The notes under the pieces were generated by a model. It had not been told where the DNA came from, searched no databases, and saw only the letters and a program-made list of their open reading frames with translations. The position numbers and the translations under genes are program-made. From NCBI RefSeq assembly GCF_905220415.1, contig NC_059543.1, positions 1,488,001-1,552,000 of the forward strand: a stretch of 64,000 nt of DNA, in the 5' to 3' direction. This document shows positions 42,521-53,584 of the stretch, piece by piece. Source of the DNA: Colias croceus (taxonomy: Eukaryota > Arthropoda > Insecta > Lepidoptera > Pieridae). How positions within the stretch are numbered: the first letter of the stretch is position 1; each line of letters starts with the position of its first letter.

Positions 42521-42644
42521 CTTCGGGTCGAAGCTGAACGCCGTCTCCGGCCGCAGCGGGCACGGCAGGCCGCACTTGCAGGTGCCGGCCGTCTGCAGGT
42601 ACTCCCGGAGCTGGGCGAGCGTGCTCAGCGCCGTGCCGCTGGGG
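42521..42644 (-). CDS. MBD5/6-like (six-banded-type) gene, exon with the second half of the MBD
   Basis: A 124-nt minus-strand exon with acceptor ctatttctcttgcag and donor AAG|gtgagt, both strong. The first base completes a codon; then 41 open codons include PSGTALSTLAQLREYLQ, GTCKCGLPCPL and AFSFDPK. PSG...L...YL..GTCKCGL.CPL....FNFDP is the diagnostic second half of the MBD in MBD5, MBD6 and Drosophila six-banded, and separates them from MBD1-4/MeCP2. It ends in phase 0 and joins in frame to 15108-15246, which supplies the family's TKLC.HKRK segment. The exon for the first half of the domain should lie further right, probably outside the window. It is very GC-rich against AT-rich introns. 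Confidence 0.92.
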
Positions 42645-43491
42645 CTGCAAGAGAAATAGGGATACGTTAATACATTTTAACTGTGTGTGATGTTTATTTA
42701 AACTAGTTGTCGAGTAGTTGTCGTGATCATAACCTTCCTACCCTATCCACTACAGTATGTACCTACCTACCTACACATAACTATTGCGGATGTGTATAAA
42801 ATGCATGGTAGTGTGTATTTCTGATATTCTATATTGACCAAGGTTTTATTTCGTTTTTATTATTATTTTGATTTTTTCTTCTCAATATTAACTAAGTTTG
42901 CCAAATTGTATACCCTCCTTCCACACAATTTACGTTAAAAAAGTTACAAAGTTTTTGCTTCTCCTATAATAAGCTACCTTCCCTTATAAATATTCACACT
43001 ATTGCTATCATATTAATTTCATAACCCCTCCTTACGTCCAAACATCACGAATATCCTATACTCATACGACCCTTTAATCAACTGGGTCACTATAATAACA
43101 CAGTATTACAATACCATCAAACAACGCATTACGATAATAACATATTTAAGCAGTTCCATAGTAATTGAAGGTATAAGTTGCGGCGAGCCCTTAAGTTAAT
43201 TTTGCGGTTTATAAAATTGTCCTCATTCACTTTGCGGGGTAATTGTAAATAACCGACCTGTCAATCGTACAAATTATACGATTGTACGTGCTTTAAAGGG
43301 AATATGAGTTTATTTTGAAACGCACCGCTATGGTATTGAATATGAAACGTATAGCTTTATAGTTGATACGAATTTTTATAGATTCTTATTGGTACAATTC
43401 ATATTCAGTAATCTCGTCATTAGCTGCAAATAAAAATTTAAAATAAAAAATTCAAATAAAGAGCAGTAGGTAATAGGTATATTGTAGTGCT
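42645..43491. other. AT-rich intron, no gene seen
   Basis: It begins with the polypyrimidine tract of the adjoining minus-strand acceptor. The rest is low-complexity AT-rich sequence. Confidence 0.45.
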
Positions 43492-43499
43492 TTCAGTTG

Positions 43500-44720
43500 C
43501 AGAGGCGGCTCGCCCTAAGGAGCGCTGGTGCAGTGAACTCCCATAAATAATTATAATAAAATCATACTCCTTAATTTCATTATTAATATTAATTATTACT
43601 ATTTAAAATCAATCGTAATCGTAAAAAACTATTGGCAATACCAATGAATATATCCATCATTCCATCATCCCATACACCTGTAGGTATAATACTGTATTAT
43701 AAAACGCGCGTAGCGGAGCGCTCACGATTGCGCTCCAATGAAAAAATATTTAGTATATTTTCTAATACGAAATCCAATAGGAGTGAAAGAGATAGTTTTG
43801 TCAGAGTCCTGCGCGTGAAACAGAAGATTTTCTATGAAAAAATAGCAAAATTCGGAGCGCCGCTCCCGCAAACGTTGCCGGTTCGTTTTTACCGCGCGCC
43901 CGTACACAGACAGTGATGGCGCGCGACGTTGCCTATATAAACAAACACTCTAGTCAACTTGACTGCACGCGCGCGAATGTATATTCGGGAGTTTTCTAAT
44001 TAAAATCATAAGATACGTGTTGACTGTTTAAATAGCCTGTAGTTATCAGTATTACTTGTGAGTGTTAAAATGGACAATTATAATGTGGCGTTCATTAAAA
44101 AGTGTGTTAAAACGTTACAAATTCGGCTTGAATTGAAAGCTAAGGGACCGCCACGGCCTGAACTTGACCTTACGCAAAAATGTACGACAAAAACGAAAAC
44201 ATAATATACGCGTGTGTTTAAATCCGAACAATATGTGAAAACAACGTGGTTGTATGGTTGTGATGAACATGAAAGCAACAAACTATTTTGTTTTCCGTGT
44301 CTTTGATTTGAAGCGGGCGCGGCCGGCGGAGGTGAGAGTGCTTGGACTGAAACGGGCGTTGACGACTTAGCTCATCTTTCAATCAAGATGAAAAAACATT
44401 CACAATCTCGGTAGGTACCTACCATTTGTCGAATGAACTGCAATTGGCGTCTATCGGACGACAAGACATTCGTAAAGCACTAGATTCCGCGTACCGAAAG
44501 TCAATACGCGAGTTCAATGACCGTGTCGATGAAAATATACATATTTTACGAAGGTTAATAGATTGTGTCAAGTTATAGATATTTTTGCATACCAAAAAGA
44601 AAGACGTATGCGTTTCCTTTATAAGTATTTTTTTAATTAAATTGTACTGCTTTACACCATGTATTTTCAGTGTTTTATTTCATGTGAACACCCATAAAAT
44701 TTTGTCACGAGCCGCCTCTG
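43500..44720 (+). mobile_element. hAT-type transposon derivative, copy B (1.22 kb)
   Basis: It has the same CAGAGGCGGCTCG ends as copy A at 24701-25891, in opposite orientation. The flanks TTCAGTTG (43492-43499) and TCCAGTTG (44721-44728) are an 8-bp duplication with one mismatch. The less perfect duplication suggests it is somewhat older than copy A. Confidence 0.87.
44070..44577 (+). pseudogene. N-terminal fragment of a TTF-type hAT transposase, broken (copy B)
   Basis: ATG at 44070 reads MDNYNVAFIKKCVKTL, then KAKGPPRPELDLTQKC, ending in TAA about 50 codons in. Further motifs occur in shifted frames: YGCDEHESNKLFCF (a TTF-type zinc finger), GVDDLAHLSIKMKKHSQS, then LSNELQLASIGRQDI and REFNDRVDENIHILRRLID. 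This order matches the region before the catalytic core of TTF-domain hAT transposases. The catalytic and dimerisation domains are missing. Confidence 0.7.
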
Positions 44721-44992
44721 TCCAGTTGTGCCTACCCAATATGCTATTTGTAAAAGTAATTAAGCTTATACGAAAGTTGAATATCTAAACTTATTTTTAA
44801 AGAAACATAAAAACAACCAACATCAAATGAAACAAAAATAGTTTCACTAAAAATAACCTACACTTATAAAAACAAAACGCAATGAACGGGCATTCAAACA
44901 GACTGACCCACTTACATTATATTTTAGTCTCATTCATAATCTTAAAACGGCATGTCAATACGAAATGGTAAAACGAAAACTAAATTTATAGG

Positions 44993-45185
44993 TACTAATA
45001 TTATAAAGCTGAAGAGTTTGTTTGTTTGTTTGAACGCGCTAATCTCGGGAACTACTGGTCTGATTTGAAAAATTATTTCGGTGTTAGATAGCCCATTTAT
45101 CGAGGAAGGCTATAGGCTATATATTATCATCACGCTAACCAACAGAAGCGGAGCAATGCGGGTGAAACCGCGGAGCGCAGCTAGT
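44993..45185 (-). repeat. SINE-like repeat family 2, copy
   Basis: A well-preserved copy. The plus strand reads TACTAATATTATAAAGCTG, GGTGTTAGATAGCCCATTTA and CGAGGAAGGCTATAGGC, and ends GCAGCTAGT. An (AT)n stretch follows. Confidence 0.75.
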
Positions 45186-45455
45186 GTATATATATACATA
45201 TATTTAACGTGTCGAGATTCCACATTCATGGAAAGTATGAGTAATATATTTCAACCAAAAATCCTATCCAATGAGACATTTTCTAGATTCGGCTTCACCT
45301 GTAAGGTGAAGACAAAAAAAAACGATCAAAGAAATATGTGAGATATGCACAAGGGGTCACATAGTTTCCTGTTTACGTCAGTTTTAATATAATAAAACCT
45401 ATTATTTGTCAAAACTAGTAAAACTTTCAATACATTCAATACTCCGGCTGTATTA

Positions 45456-45651
45456 ATCCATACTAATATTATAAATGCGAAAGTAACTCTGTCTGTCTGT
45501 CTGTTACCAATTTGCATGAAATTTGGTATAGAGATATTTTGATACCCGAGAAAGGACATAGGATAGGTTTTCTCCCGGAAATCCCACGGGAACGGGAACT
45601 ATGCGGGTTTTTCTTTGACTGCGCGGGCGATGCCGCGGGCGGAAAGCTAGT
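45456..45651 (-). repeat. SINE-like repeat family 1, copy
   Basis: The plus strand reads ATCCATACTAATATTATAAA, (GTCT)n, CATGAAATTTGGTATAGAG and GGGCGGAAAGCTAGT. A short deletion follows the (GTCT)n run. Confidence 0.8.
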
Positions 45652-46429
45652 AGACACATAAATCAAAGCGATCAAGGATGACTAACCATAAAAAGCTCAG
45701 CATTGTATTCATTAATTACACCATTTAATCTACACATCACACGTTTAACAATGCTAGATCAAGCTATTTCACAATATCAACCATCACCTACATACGGTTA
45801 GTTTTGGCAACAGTTGTTTTTCGTTCCGCTCCTCTGGGTGACCCAATTGTGCCGTCAATCAAAGATAAATTAGCAAATTGCACTCGCATAAATTGCCGTT
45901 TCTCGTATTGTATTTCTGCATGACGTATTAAATAGAACTCTGCTGTATTATACCGCTTTAATCTCTATATATTTTAGTGTCGAAATAAATTTCTCAACTG
46001 TCCGTTCTTTATTACGTCTAGGTACCGTTTGTGTACACAAAAAGTCAATATATATAATAAAAAATTTTATGAAATAAATCTTAATGAGACTAAAACACTA
46101 AATGAGACAAAAGTTTCACCGCATAGTCAATCGGGATACATACTTTAATTGACTATTGTAAAGTCTCAGTCACCTACAGTATACTTCATAATCAATCATA
46201 ATTTTGCGGTACCTACAACTACAAGCAATAACAAAACAGTACTTAGAAGATGCCAAGTCAAACAAATCATCACTACCACACCACAAAACGATATCAAACG
46301 AACCCTACGACTCTACGTCTCAATAATGCCTTCAAAACAATCGTATTCCAGCATCGAGACGTTCAAATTGCACATTTCCGCATAAATTATCATACCGGCG
46401 TTACGTGATACAACAAAGAGTTAAAAACG
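45652..46429. other. AT-rich intron, no gene seen
   Basis: Nothing coding or clearly repeated was recognised here. Confidence 0.45.
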
Positions 46430-47240
46430 ACCGCATTGCGAAACTCGATTTGCGATAAACATCAACACGCCTTGGACGGCTATTAGGAGCAATTTGTGAA
46501 CAGACAGAACGCACCAAAACGTTAGCGTGGTGCTGGCTTACTGCGTGGCTTCGTATGTAAGGAACACGAGAATAAAGATTAGCTTTCATAACAGAGCTTT
46601 TGTCTTTAACGACTATTTAGTAGGTATTTGTGAACAGACAGAACGCACCAAAACGTTAGCGTGGTGCTGGCTTACTGCGTGGCTTCGTATGTAAGGAACA
46701 CGAGAATAAAGATTAGCTTTCATAACAGAGCTTTTGTCTTTAACGACTATTTAGTAGGTATTTGTGAACAGACAGAACGCACCGACACGTTCATGTAGCT
46801 GGCTTTGAGTGGCTACGGCTGCCAATCTTTAAGGAATACTAGGGAAATTTAGGTACAGATAAGCTTTTTAGAGACTGTGTTTCCGGAGTTATACAGTATT
46901 CGATTTGCGATAAACATCAACACGCCTTGAACGGCTATTAGGAGCAATTTGTGAACAGACACAGTACGCACCAAAACGTTAGTGTAGAGCTGGCTTTGAG
47001 TGGCTACGGGTAATGTGCACGGAACACAAGGGAGTAAAGATAAGCTGAATATTATGATTAATAGAGCCTATGTTTTGCATTGAACAGCTATTAGGAGCAA
47101 ACAATTAGTGAACAGTGACAGAAGGCACCGCATTGCTACAAGTACTGTAGGTATTTGGAGCGTCGCTACGGTTGCCAATGTTTAAGGAATACCTACTAGG
47201 GAAAATTAGATAAAGATTATATTTGCTACTAGAGGGATGT
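46430..47240. repeat. Satellite-like tandem array, about five units of 134-186 bp
   Basis: Units begin near ATTTGTGAACAGACAGAACG at 46492, 46626 and 46760, with diverged starts at 46947 and 47104. Units 1 and 2 are identical over 134 bp, a recent duplication. Units 3-5 are longer and diverged. The block CGATTTGCGATAAACATCAA precedes both unit 1 and unit 4, so unit 1 is a truncated form of a longer ancestral unit. No coding potential. Confidence 0.85.
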
Positions 47241-49127
47241 TTTTTCCAGGGATATGCAGCCTTCCTGTTTGCTGTATAGATAGAATATGATAGGTAGGTA
47301 ATATTTGGTATTGAAATTCTTACTACAGATAACGACGATTTGCATTTTGCAAAATATGGAGTAAGGTGATGCCTTAAAAAACATGACGTCAATGGAATAT
47401 GTTCGGTCTTAACTCCAACGTAATAACAAAGCAATTAACACTTCTAGATTAAGAGATAAAACTTCGATTCATTCAAGGGACGAAATATAGAGTCATTCAT
47501 TTAAATTAATATTTATGGCAAATAAGTGGAAATTCAAGTTCGCCAACCCGTTCATACTATTAAAACATCATGGCTATGTATTTAAAACTTTGGTAATTGG
47601 TTGTGTATTACTTCTTTTTTGCCTTAAAACACGTAACGTATAAGTGCATTTAGTTAAAATATTGTAAATACAGTAATATAAACTACGCAGAAAAAACCAC
47701 GAGTCAAACATTGTCACCGCTCTTAAAAATTGCTTTCAAATCATGAATCACGCCACACGCGAATTCGCTATGGTCATGGTCACATCAACTATGATTCATG
47801 TATCCACGAAACACAAAATAGAAATATTTTATATAACCTTTGATAGATTTGTTACATTGTTTCTTAACCTTCCCTATTCTATCCACCACTGAGACCACTT
47901 TTAACTGTTCTTAAAAAACAGAATCGAATAACAATATAAAAATCTTTAATCTTAAATAAATGTTCTACCTTTCTTTCTCAAATATACGCTGCATCTTCTT
48001 AAACTATACGCCGTACTTCCATTCATCCGTACTTTCAAACAAACCTTATATATAGTCTCATCAATGCCGAATTCCAATCAATACTTCCGCATATTTTGAA
48101 CCAAATCTATTACTGCCCTCATCAATGAATATTTCCTCTGACCCATAATATTAACCAACATCAACGATCCCATTCCCTCTGACCCGTTATACAAACCAAC
48201 ACAGGTAACAAAACAATAATTTTCACACATTGCCCATGCCCATTGAGCTTCCAAGTTGCAACCAATCGTTAGTACCGAATCAAACGCACGTTAGTTACAC
48301 GGTCTGGCGGCTCTGAAAAACGCACGACCACAAAGAGATCTCTGTTTGCTTTCACGACCGCACCCGTGTGCAATTTGTGCAGGCTTTTGAAGATAACGAT
48401 TGCGGTTGACTGGGAAATATAGGCAAAAGACGTGTTGGTGTTTAGGGAATGTCGAGATAACCGAGAATACGGGAGAGTAACTACAATGATGTGTCTTTTT
48501 TGTATCAGTAAATCCAATTCGGAAAGTATTCACGTGCTATTCTTCTAAAAATTAATTGAAATTTGGAAAGCCATGATACTTTAATAAGACTTAATTTAAA
48601 TATGGACACTCACTCACTCATCGCAGTAAACTTATACGAGCATTTCAAGCTTTTTGAGTTTTTTTTTTTTACCGATGCAATTATTTTGCACACAAATGAA
48701 CATTGTAAGTTCTATACTTTGTACTACTACCTACCGTTCCTACCGTTCATGTGTAAAGTTTATAAAAGACTAGAAACCTCTCATTCAAGCCCCAATAGAA
48801 AAACTAAAGCCCTATAGCGTACGCTCCTTGCTTTACTTGATACAGTAGGTGACATTTTACGGCTTCTGTAGTGTAAGTACACTGTGAGCTTCTGAGCTAA
48901 GCTTACCCATTGCCTACAATCTAGAAAGTTGACATTATAATTAGAAAGTGTTTAAAAAAACAAGTATTGTGTCGAAGGAAAATCAAATGTATATATAAAT
49001 GTGTATGTAGTTATTTTTTTTCAATTACTTACGTCCATCTATCTATCCTATTTTTACATTTACTCTCCCGTTTTACAACACACACACTAGCATCAATTAC
49101 AATTACGAAGTCACACCTTTAGCACAG
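47241..49127. other. AT-rich intron, no gene seen
   Basis: A patch at about 48290-48370 with more balanced composition was examined for splice-bounded frames without success. Otherwise low-complexity. Confidence 0.4.
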
Positions 49128-49325
49128 ACTAGATTTCCGCCCGCGGCTTCGCCCGCGTTTGCAAAGGAAAACCCGCATAGTTCCCGTGGGATTCCCGTTA
49201 TAAAAACAATCCTATGTGTTAATCCAAGTTACCCTCAGTAGTTTTTACGTGAAAGAGAAACAAACATCCATACATCCATACATCCATACTTACAAACTTT
49301 CGCCTTTATAATAGTAGTAGGATTA
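49128..49325 (+). repeat. SINE-like repeat family 1, variant copy
   Basis: It starts ACTAGATTTCCGCCCGCGGC and ends in a CATC/CATA microsatellite (CCATACATCCATACATCCAT), then CGCCTTTATAATAGTAGTAG. The tail resembles the 26131-26370 variant. Confidence 0.7.
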
Positions 49326-49812
49326 AAAATCACTTCGTGGGTTCATACCTACTACGTATCTACCTATAGAAAGTATTACTTCACACCGTCTGATTCTATA
49401 TTTTATAGAAAGTATCTCTTCACTTCATCAAAGTTCATACTTTATCCTACCTTACGTAGGTAGACAGACATAAGGTCAAAACCGACACACCGTCAACGCT
49501 CCGTGTGCGCGCCGCCTTACCCCTCACCGCCCGACTGACAGCTGTATGTAATTACTTAGCACGCAACCCTTTCGCACCTTGCGACCATTTCGCCGAGAAT
49601 CGATAATTGATTGTCGTTAAGCGACTATACACACGAAAACATACAATACCGCCGTTTCCGCGGAGCGTGTTTTAAAATTGATGTGTGATTATTTTTGTTT
49701 CGGTGCTTACATGTGGAAATATTAAACACTACTCAAAAAATAATGATGATAGCAAGCTTATAATAAGACGTCCCTTATAGATTGTATTTCAAAAATTACC
49801 GACGAATGTTTC
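49326..49812. other. Intron, no gene seen
   Basis: A GC-richer block at about 49485-49670 has no splice-bounded frame consistent with the host gene. Nothing else was recognised. Confidence 0.4.
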
Positions 49813-49815
49813 TAA

Positions 49816-49993
49816 GGGCCGATTTTTCAATCCATGGATAAAACTTATTCATCGAATAACGTATTAATAAACTACCATTTCAAAAATGTATTCTAATTGT
49901 CAGTATTTTTCAGTTTACAGGTGACATTTTAAAATGTTCGTGTAATACTTTATTGGACGGATAATTTTTTACCAAGGATTGAAAAATCGGCCC
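49816..49993. mobile_element. PIF/Harbinger-like MITE (178 bp)
   Basis: It starts GGGCCGATTTTTCAATCC and ends GGATTGAAAAATCGGCCC, flanked by TAA on both sides (49813-49815 and 49994-49996). It shares termini, but little internal sequence, with 1875-2611. Confidence 0.85.
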
Positions 49994-49996
49994 TAA

Positions 49997-50703
49997 ATTA
50001 TATTATAAGTAGACAATAGACAGTATGAAAATCTACAAAATATTAAGTATAGTTTTAAAAAGGAATAAGTACAAAATAAAACGTATGATAAATGCTACGT
50101 TAAAAATAATATCCAAGTTCAATCTTCGCTGTAGCACTAAAAACAGCATGTGCTATGAATACAATGCTCTAAATATAACGCCGTTGAAATTATGACTATA
50201 TTAGCTTCAACACCCCAACAATGAGGCTATAAAAAGTAAAACAAATCGACCCTGTTCTATAATTACTCATACTCATAAAGCGTACAAAGTAGACAACAAT
50301 TAATTTAATGCACAAATTAATTATACGTTTTTTTAATTAATTAAAATAGTTAGTACACAAAAATGGGCCCCCTCTCCACATTTAAAACATGATCACGCAA
50401 GCTCGACAACATAATTACCTACGACGTTGATTCAATGCATAATATCAATAAATTAATCATACACTATGTATAATTGTATTTTTCGTATACATACATATTA
50501 AACACGCTTTTATTAGCTTTACTTTTTATGTAATAAAATCCTTTGGACTCAATTTTAACCCACTTTAATTGGACAGATTTAATTCAAACTTTGTAGACTT
50601 ATCAAGGATCGGTAACAATACAATAATTACTGGAGTTCATCTTATTAAAAATTAAAACGTGCTATTTAGGTATTTAAAACTATATTTATTGTATGATTTA
50701 AAT
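49997..50703. other. AT-rich intron, no gene seen
   Basis: Low-complexity AT-rich sequence. Nothing recognised. Confidence 0.45.
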
Positions 50704-50972
50704 ACAAGTGATAACTGCGTTAAAAACAACCGACTTCAAACTTGCACTTGCAACATTTAGAAATACAGACAAAAATGCTCATAAAATAAAAACTACTGGG
50801 CCTATCCGTATAAAATTTTTATGGGACCAATTCGACACCATCCCGCATCGAACAAAAAAAGAATCACGTAAATCGGTTCAGAAACCTTGGAGTAATCGGT
50901 GTACATACATAAAAAAAACAAACATACCGGCCGAATTGATAACCTCCTCCTTTTTTTGAAGTCGGTTAAAAA
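50704..50972 (+). repeat. Repeat family 3, copy
   Basis: It matches 13054-13333 nearly throughout, from ACAAGTGATAACTGCG to TTTGAAGTCGGTTAAAAA, with small indels. High similarity suggests fairly recent spread. Confidence 0.65.
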
Positions 50973-51033
50973 TATTAGAGATCTCTAGTTCAGAGTTCCT
51001 ATTTGACATTGTGTAGGTAGTACGTATACAATA

Positions 51034-51236
51034 ACTAGCTTTCCGCCCGCGGCTTCGCCCGCGTTTTCAAAGAAAAACCCGCATAGTTCCCGGTCCCGAG
51101 GGATTTCCGGGATAAAACCTATCCTATCTCTCAAGTTGGATCGAACTGCACATAATGTGCGAATTTTATTATAATCGGTTAGGTGGTTTAGGAGTCCATT
51201 GAGGACAAACATTGTGACACGAGATTTATATATATT
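51034..51236 (+). repeat. SINE-like repeat family 1, variant copy
   Basis: The 5' part is a good family 1 match (ACTAGCTTTCCGCCCGCGGC ... GGGATTTCCGGGATAAAACC). The 3' part switches to TTTATTATAATCGGTTAGG and ends TTATATATATTAAGAG, a different tail. Confidence 0.65.
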
Positions 51237-51384
51237 AAGAGATTATAGGTCGTAAAGTTCGTAAACTTCAAAATGTCTACAACAACTTGACTTCAATGCA
51301 ATGCAAACTTTATACGTAGACAAATTGTCTATAACTTAGGTCTACAGGGCACAAATCGTAGACTAAATATATATTTATACCTAC

Positions 51385-51590
51385 ACTAGCTGTGCCCCGT
51401 GGTCTTTACGTTATTTTGTCTTAGCGTTTTTTTATTGGTCTTAGTGTGATGAAATATGGTCTTTAGCCTTCCTCGATAAATGGGCTATCTAACAAATAAT
51501 TTCAAATCGTATCAATAATTCCTGATATAAGAGCTTTCAACCAAACAAACATACAAACTCTTCTGCATTGTAATACATATTAATATCTAG
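51385..51590 (+). repeat. SINE-like repeat family 2, diverged copy
   Basis: It starts ACTAGCTGTGCCCCGTGG, contains CCTTCCTCGATAAATGGGCT and ends near ACTCTTCTGCATTGTAATAC. More diverged than the other copies. Confidence 0.6.
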
Positions 51591-53344
51591 ATGATTGTAT
51601 TAGCTACGAGATGCAACAGGAATTGCTTATAACTGGTCTGTAGGAAAACTATTGTAATATACTTCCGTATGTTGCAGTATTCGATGAGAATTTTCCCATT
51701 TGTATAACTTTAGCTTGAACTCTGACTTGGTAAAGGTTCTCAAATCAAATCTGTTTTTTCTATAAAGCTTAAAAATTTTGCAAATCTATTGTATTTTTTG
51801 AGGTTTTAGGAACTCTTTATGCTGAAACTATCTAGACAAATAGATATAATAATAGCTCTGAAATAAAATAGATAGATGTGCACTAGTTAAAAAAGTCACC
51901 ATTTAGAGTCACGTACTTCGCAAATTACCTAACAGGAAATGTTTGATGGAAAATATCGTGGCAAAAACTTTACCAGCATTCAATTGTAATCTAAATCGAT
52001 GAATAAGTCGGTTCCACGAATTGGAGACTCAGTGTTTCCGCTAAATAGTCGATCTTGATACATTAATTCAGGGCTGCCAAATGTTAGAAGAACTGAAACA
52101 GTATCAATTGATCTATTCTAATAGGATTTTCTGCACTGTGCCCATATGAAAAACAGATGTCTTTTTAAGGTCACTTCTGATATTAGCGATATTAAATATG
52201 CAATAAATTTACTTAAAGATTTTATACTAGTAAGGATACACAGATTTTCAGCTATGTCCGTCAAGAGATGAAATACATCTTCAATGATACCATAAAATCA
52301 TCAATTGACTAAAACATTATCTATATTTCATGAAGTGAAATAGATTGAATCTTAAATTCAAAAAACAAACTTGCGTTCGTATTTATTTGCGTATTGCTTA
52401 CGGTATATGTTTAATATTAAATTAAATACCTTTACTAACACGACTGAAAAATAATCCTCAACATGAATTAACCACTTATGTGTCTTCAATGCTGCAAGCG
52501 CTACAAATAAAAAACGCGAGCGTCGCGACGACTCAAGGACTCTCTTTGAAATAAAATAAAACCAATATTATCCTCATTGCGACAGAATAAACAATAAGCA
52601 GTTGAATTTTATGGCCATTCTCGAAGTCGTTAATATTTAATTGGCCTCTTATCCCGTGCCTATTTTTATTATACCGCGATAAACATCTGAACGTATATGG
52701 ATAGAAAAAGCATTGAGATTCCAATCTCGAGTAACGATTTAGGTTATTGCGTCCAATTTAGTGGATTTTAATAGATGTTTACTTACTTAATGCGCCTTTA
52801 TCTTATTAAGTTATGTTATAGAAGCACGCTTCGTTAGTTGGCTGGTGTGAAATACGCTTTAAGTTTGAATTTCTCGCAGCGAAACTTTTAAACATCTCTC
52901 GCAAAGTTACTTGTTCCATGTGACTCAGCTCGCTACAGACTAAATATCGTGCAGTTAGAAGTTTAATTTACAATTTGGATTCAGCAGCTGTTTTGTTATA
53001 AGTATCAGTGATTCATGCAACTCAATTACGTATAAAACTCCATCCGATAACGTATAAAACTCCATCCATTTAATAGGTCGATTAGACTCGTTTATGATTG
53101 ACTTTTGAATCATGCATATCTTATAATAATACGTGTATCTATGTCATAATCTACAAGATAAATTAATCAATTATTGTAATTAAATCCATCGTTATCAACA
53201 TTATAATAACATTTGCATTGTGACACAAGTGTATTGAAATTACCTTACAACATTGTATCGTCGACTTTTGTAACCACACACTATAAAGAATATTATTCAA
53301 TTAATTTTAAATCTGCAACTGCCTTATTAGCAAGATCAAGGCAA
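51591..53344. other. AT-rich intron, no gene seen
   Basis: It contains a small tandem pair, CGTATAAAACTCCATCC at about 53029-53066. No exon was recognised. Confidence 0.4.
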
Positions 53345-53584
53345 ATCCATACTAATATTATAAATGCGAAAGTAACTCTGTCTGTCTGTCTGTTACTCAA
53401 TCACGCCTAAACTACTGAACCAATTTTCATGAAATTTGGTATGGAGATATTTTGATACCCGAGAAAGGACATAAGGCTTCTTTTTATCCCGAGAAAATGA
53501 CACAATTCCGGAAATCCCACGAGAACGGGAACTATGCGGGTTTTTCTTTGAATGCGCGGGCGAAGCCGCGGGCGGAAACCTAGT
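53345..53584 (-). repeat. SINE-like repeat family 1, full-length copy
   Basis: The most complete minus-oriented copy. The plus strand reads ATCCATACTAATATTATAAA, (GTCT)n, TTACTCAATCACGCCTAAAC, GATACCCGAGAAAGGACATA and GCGGGCGGAAACCTAGT. It carries an extra segment after GGACATAAGG. Confidence 0.8.

Noticed and set aside
46401..46589. Open frame on the minus strand in the tandem array
   Set aside because: It follows the repeat unit and breaks in the diverged units; no domain.
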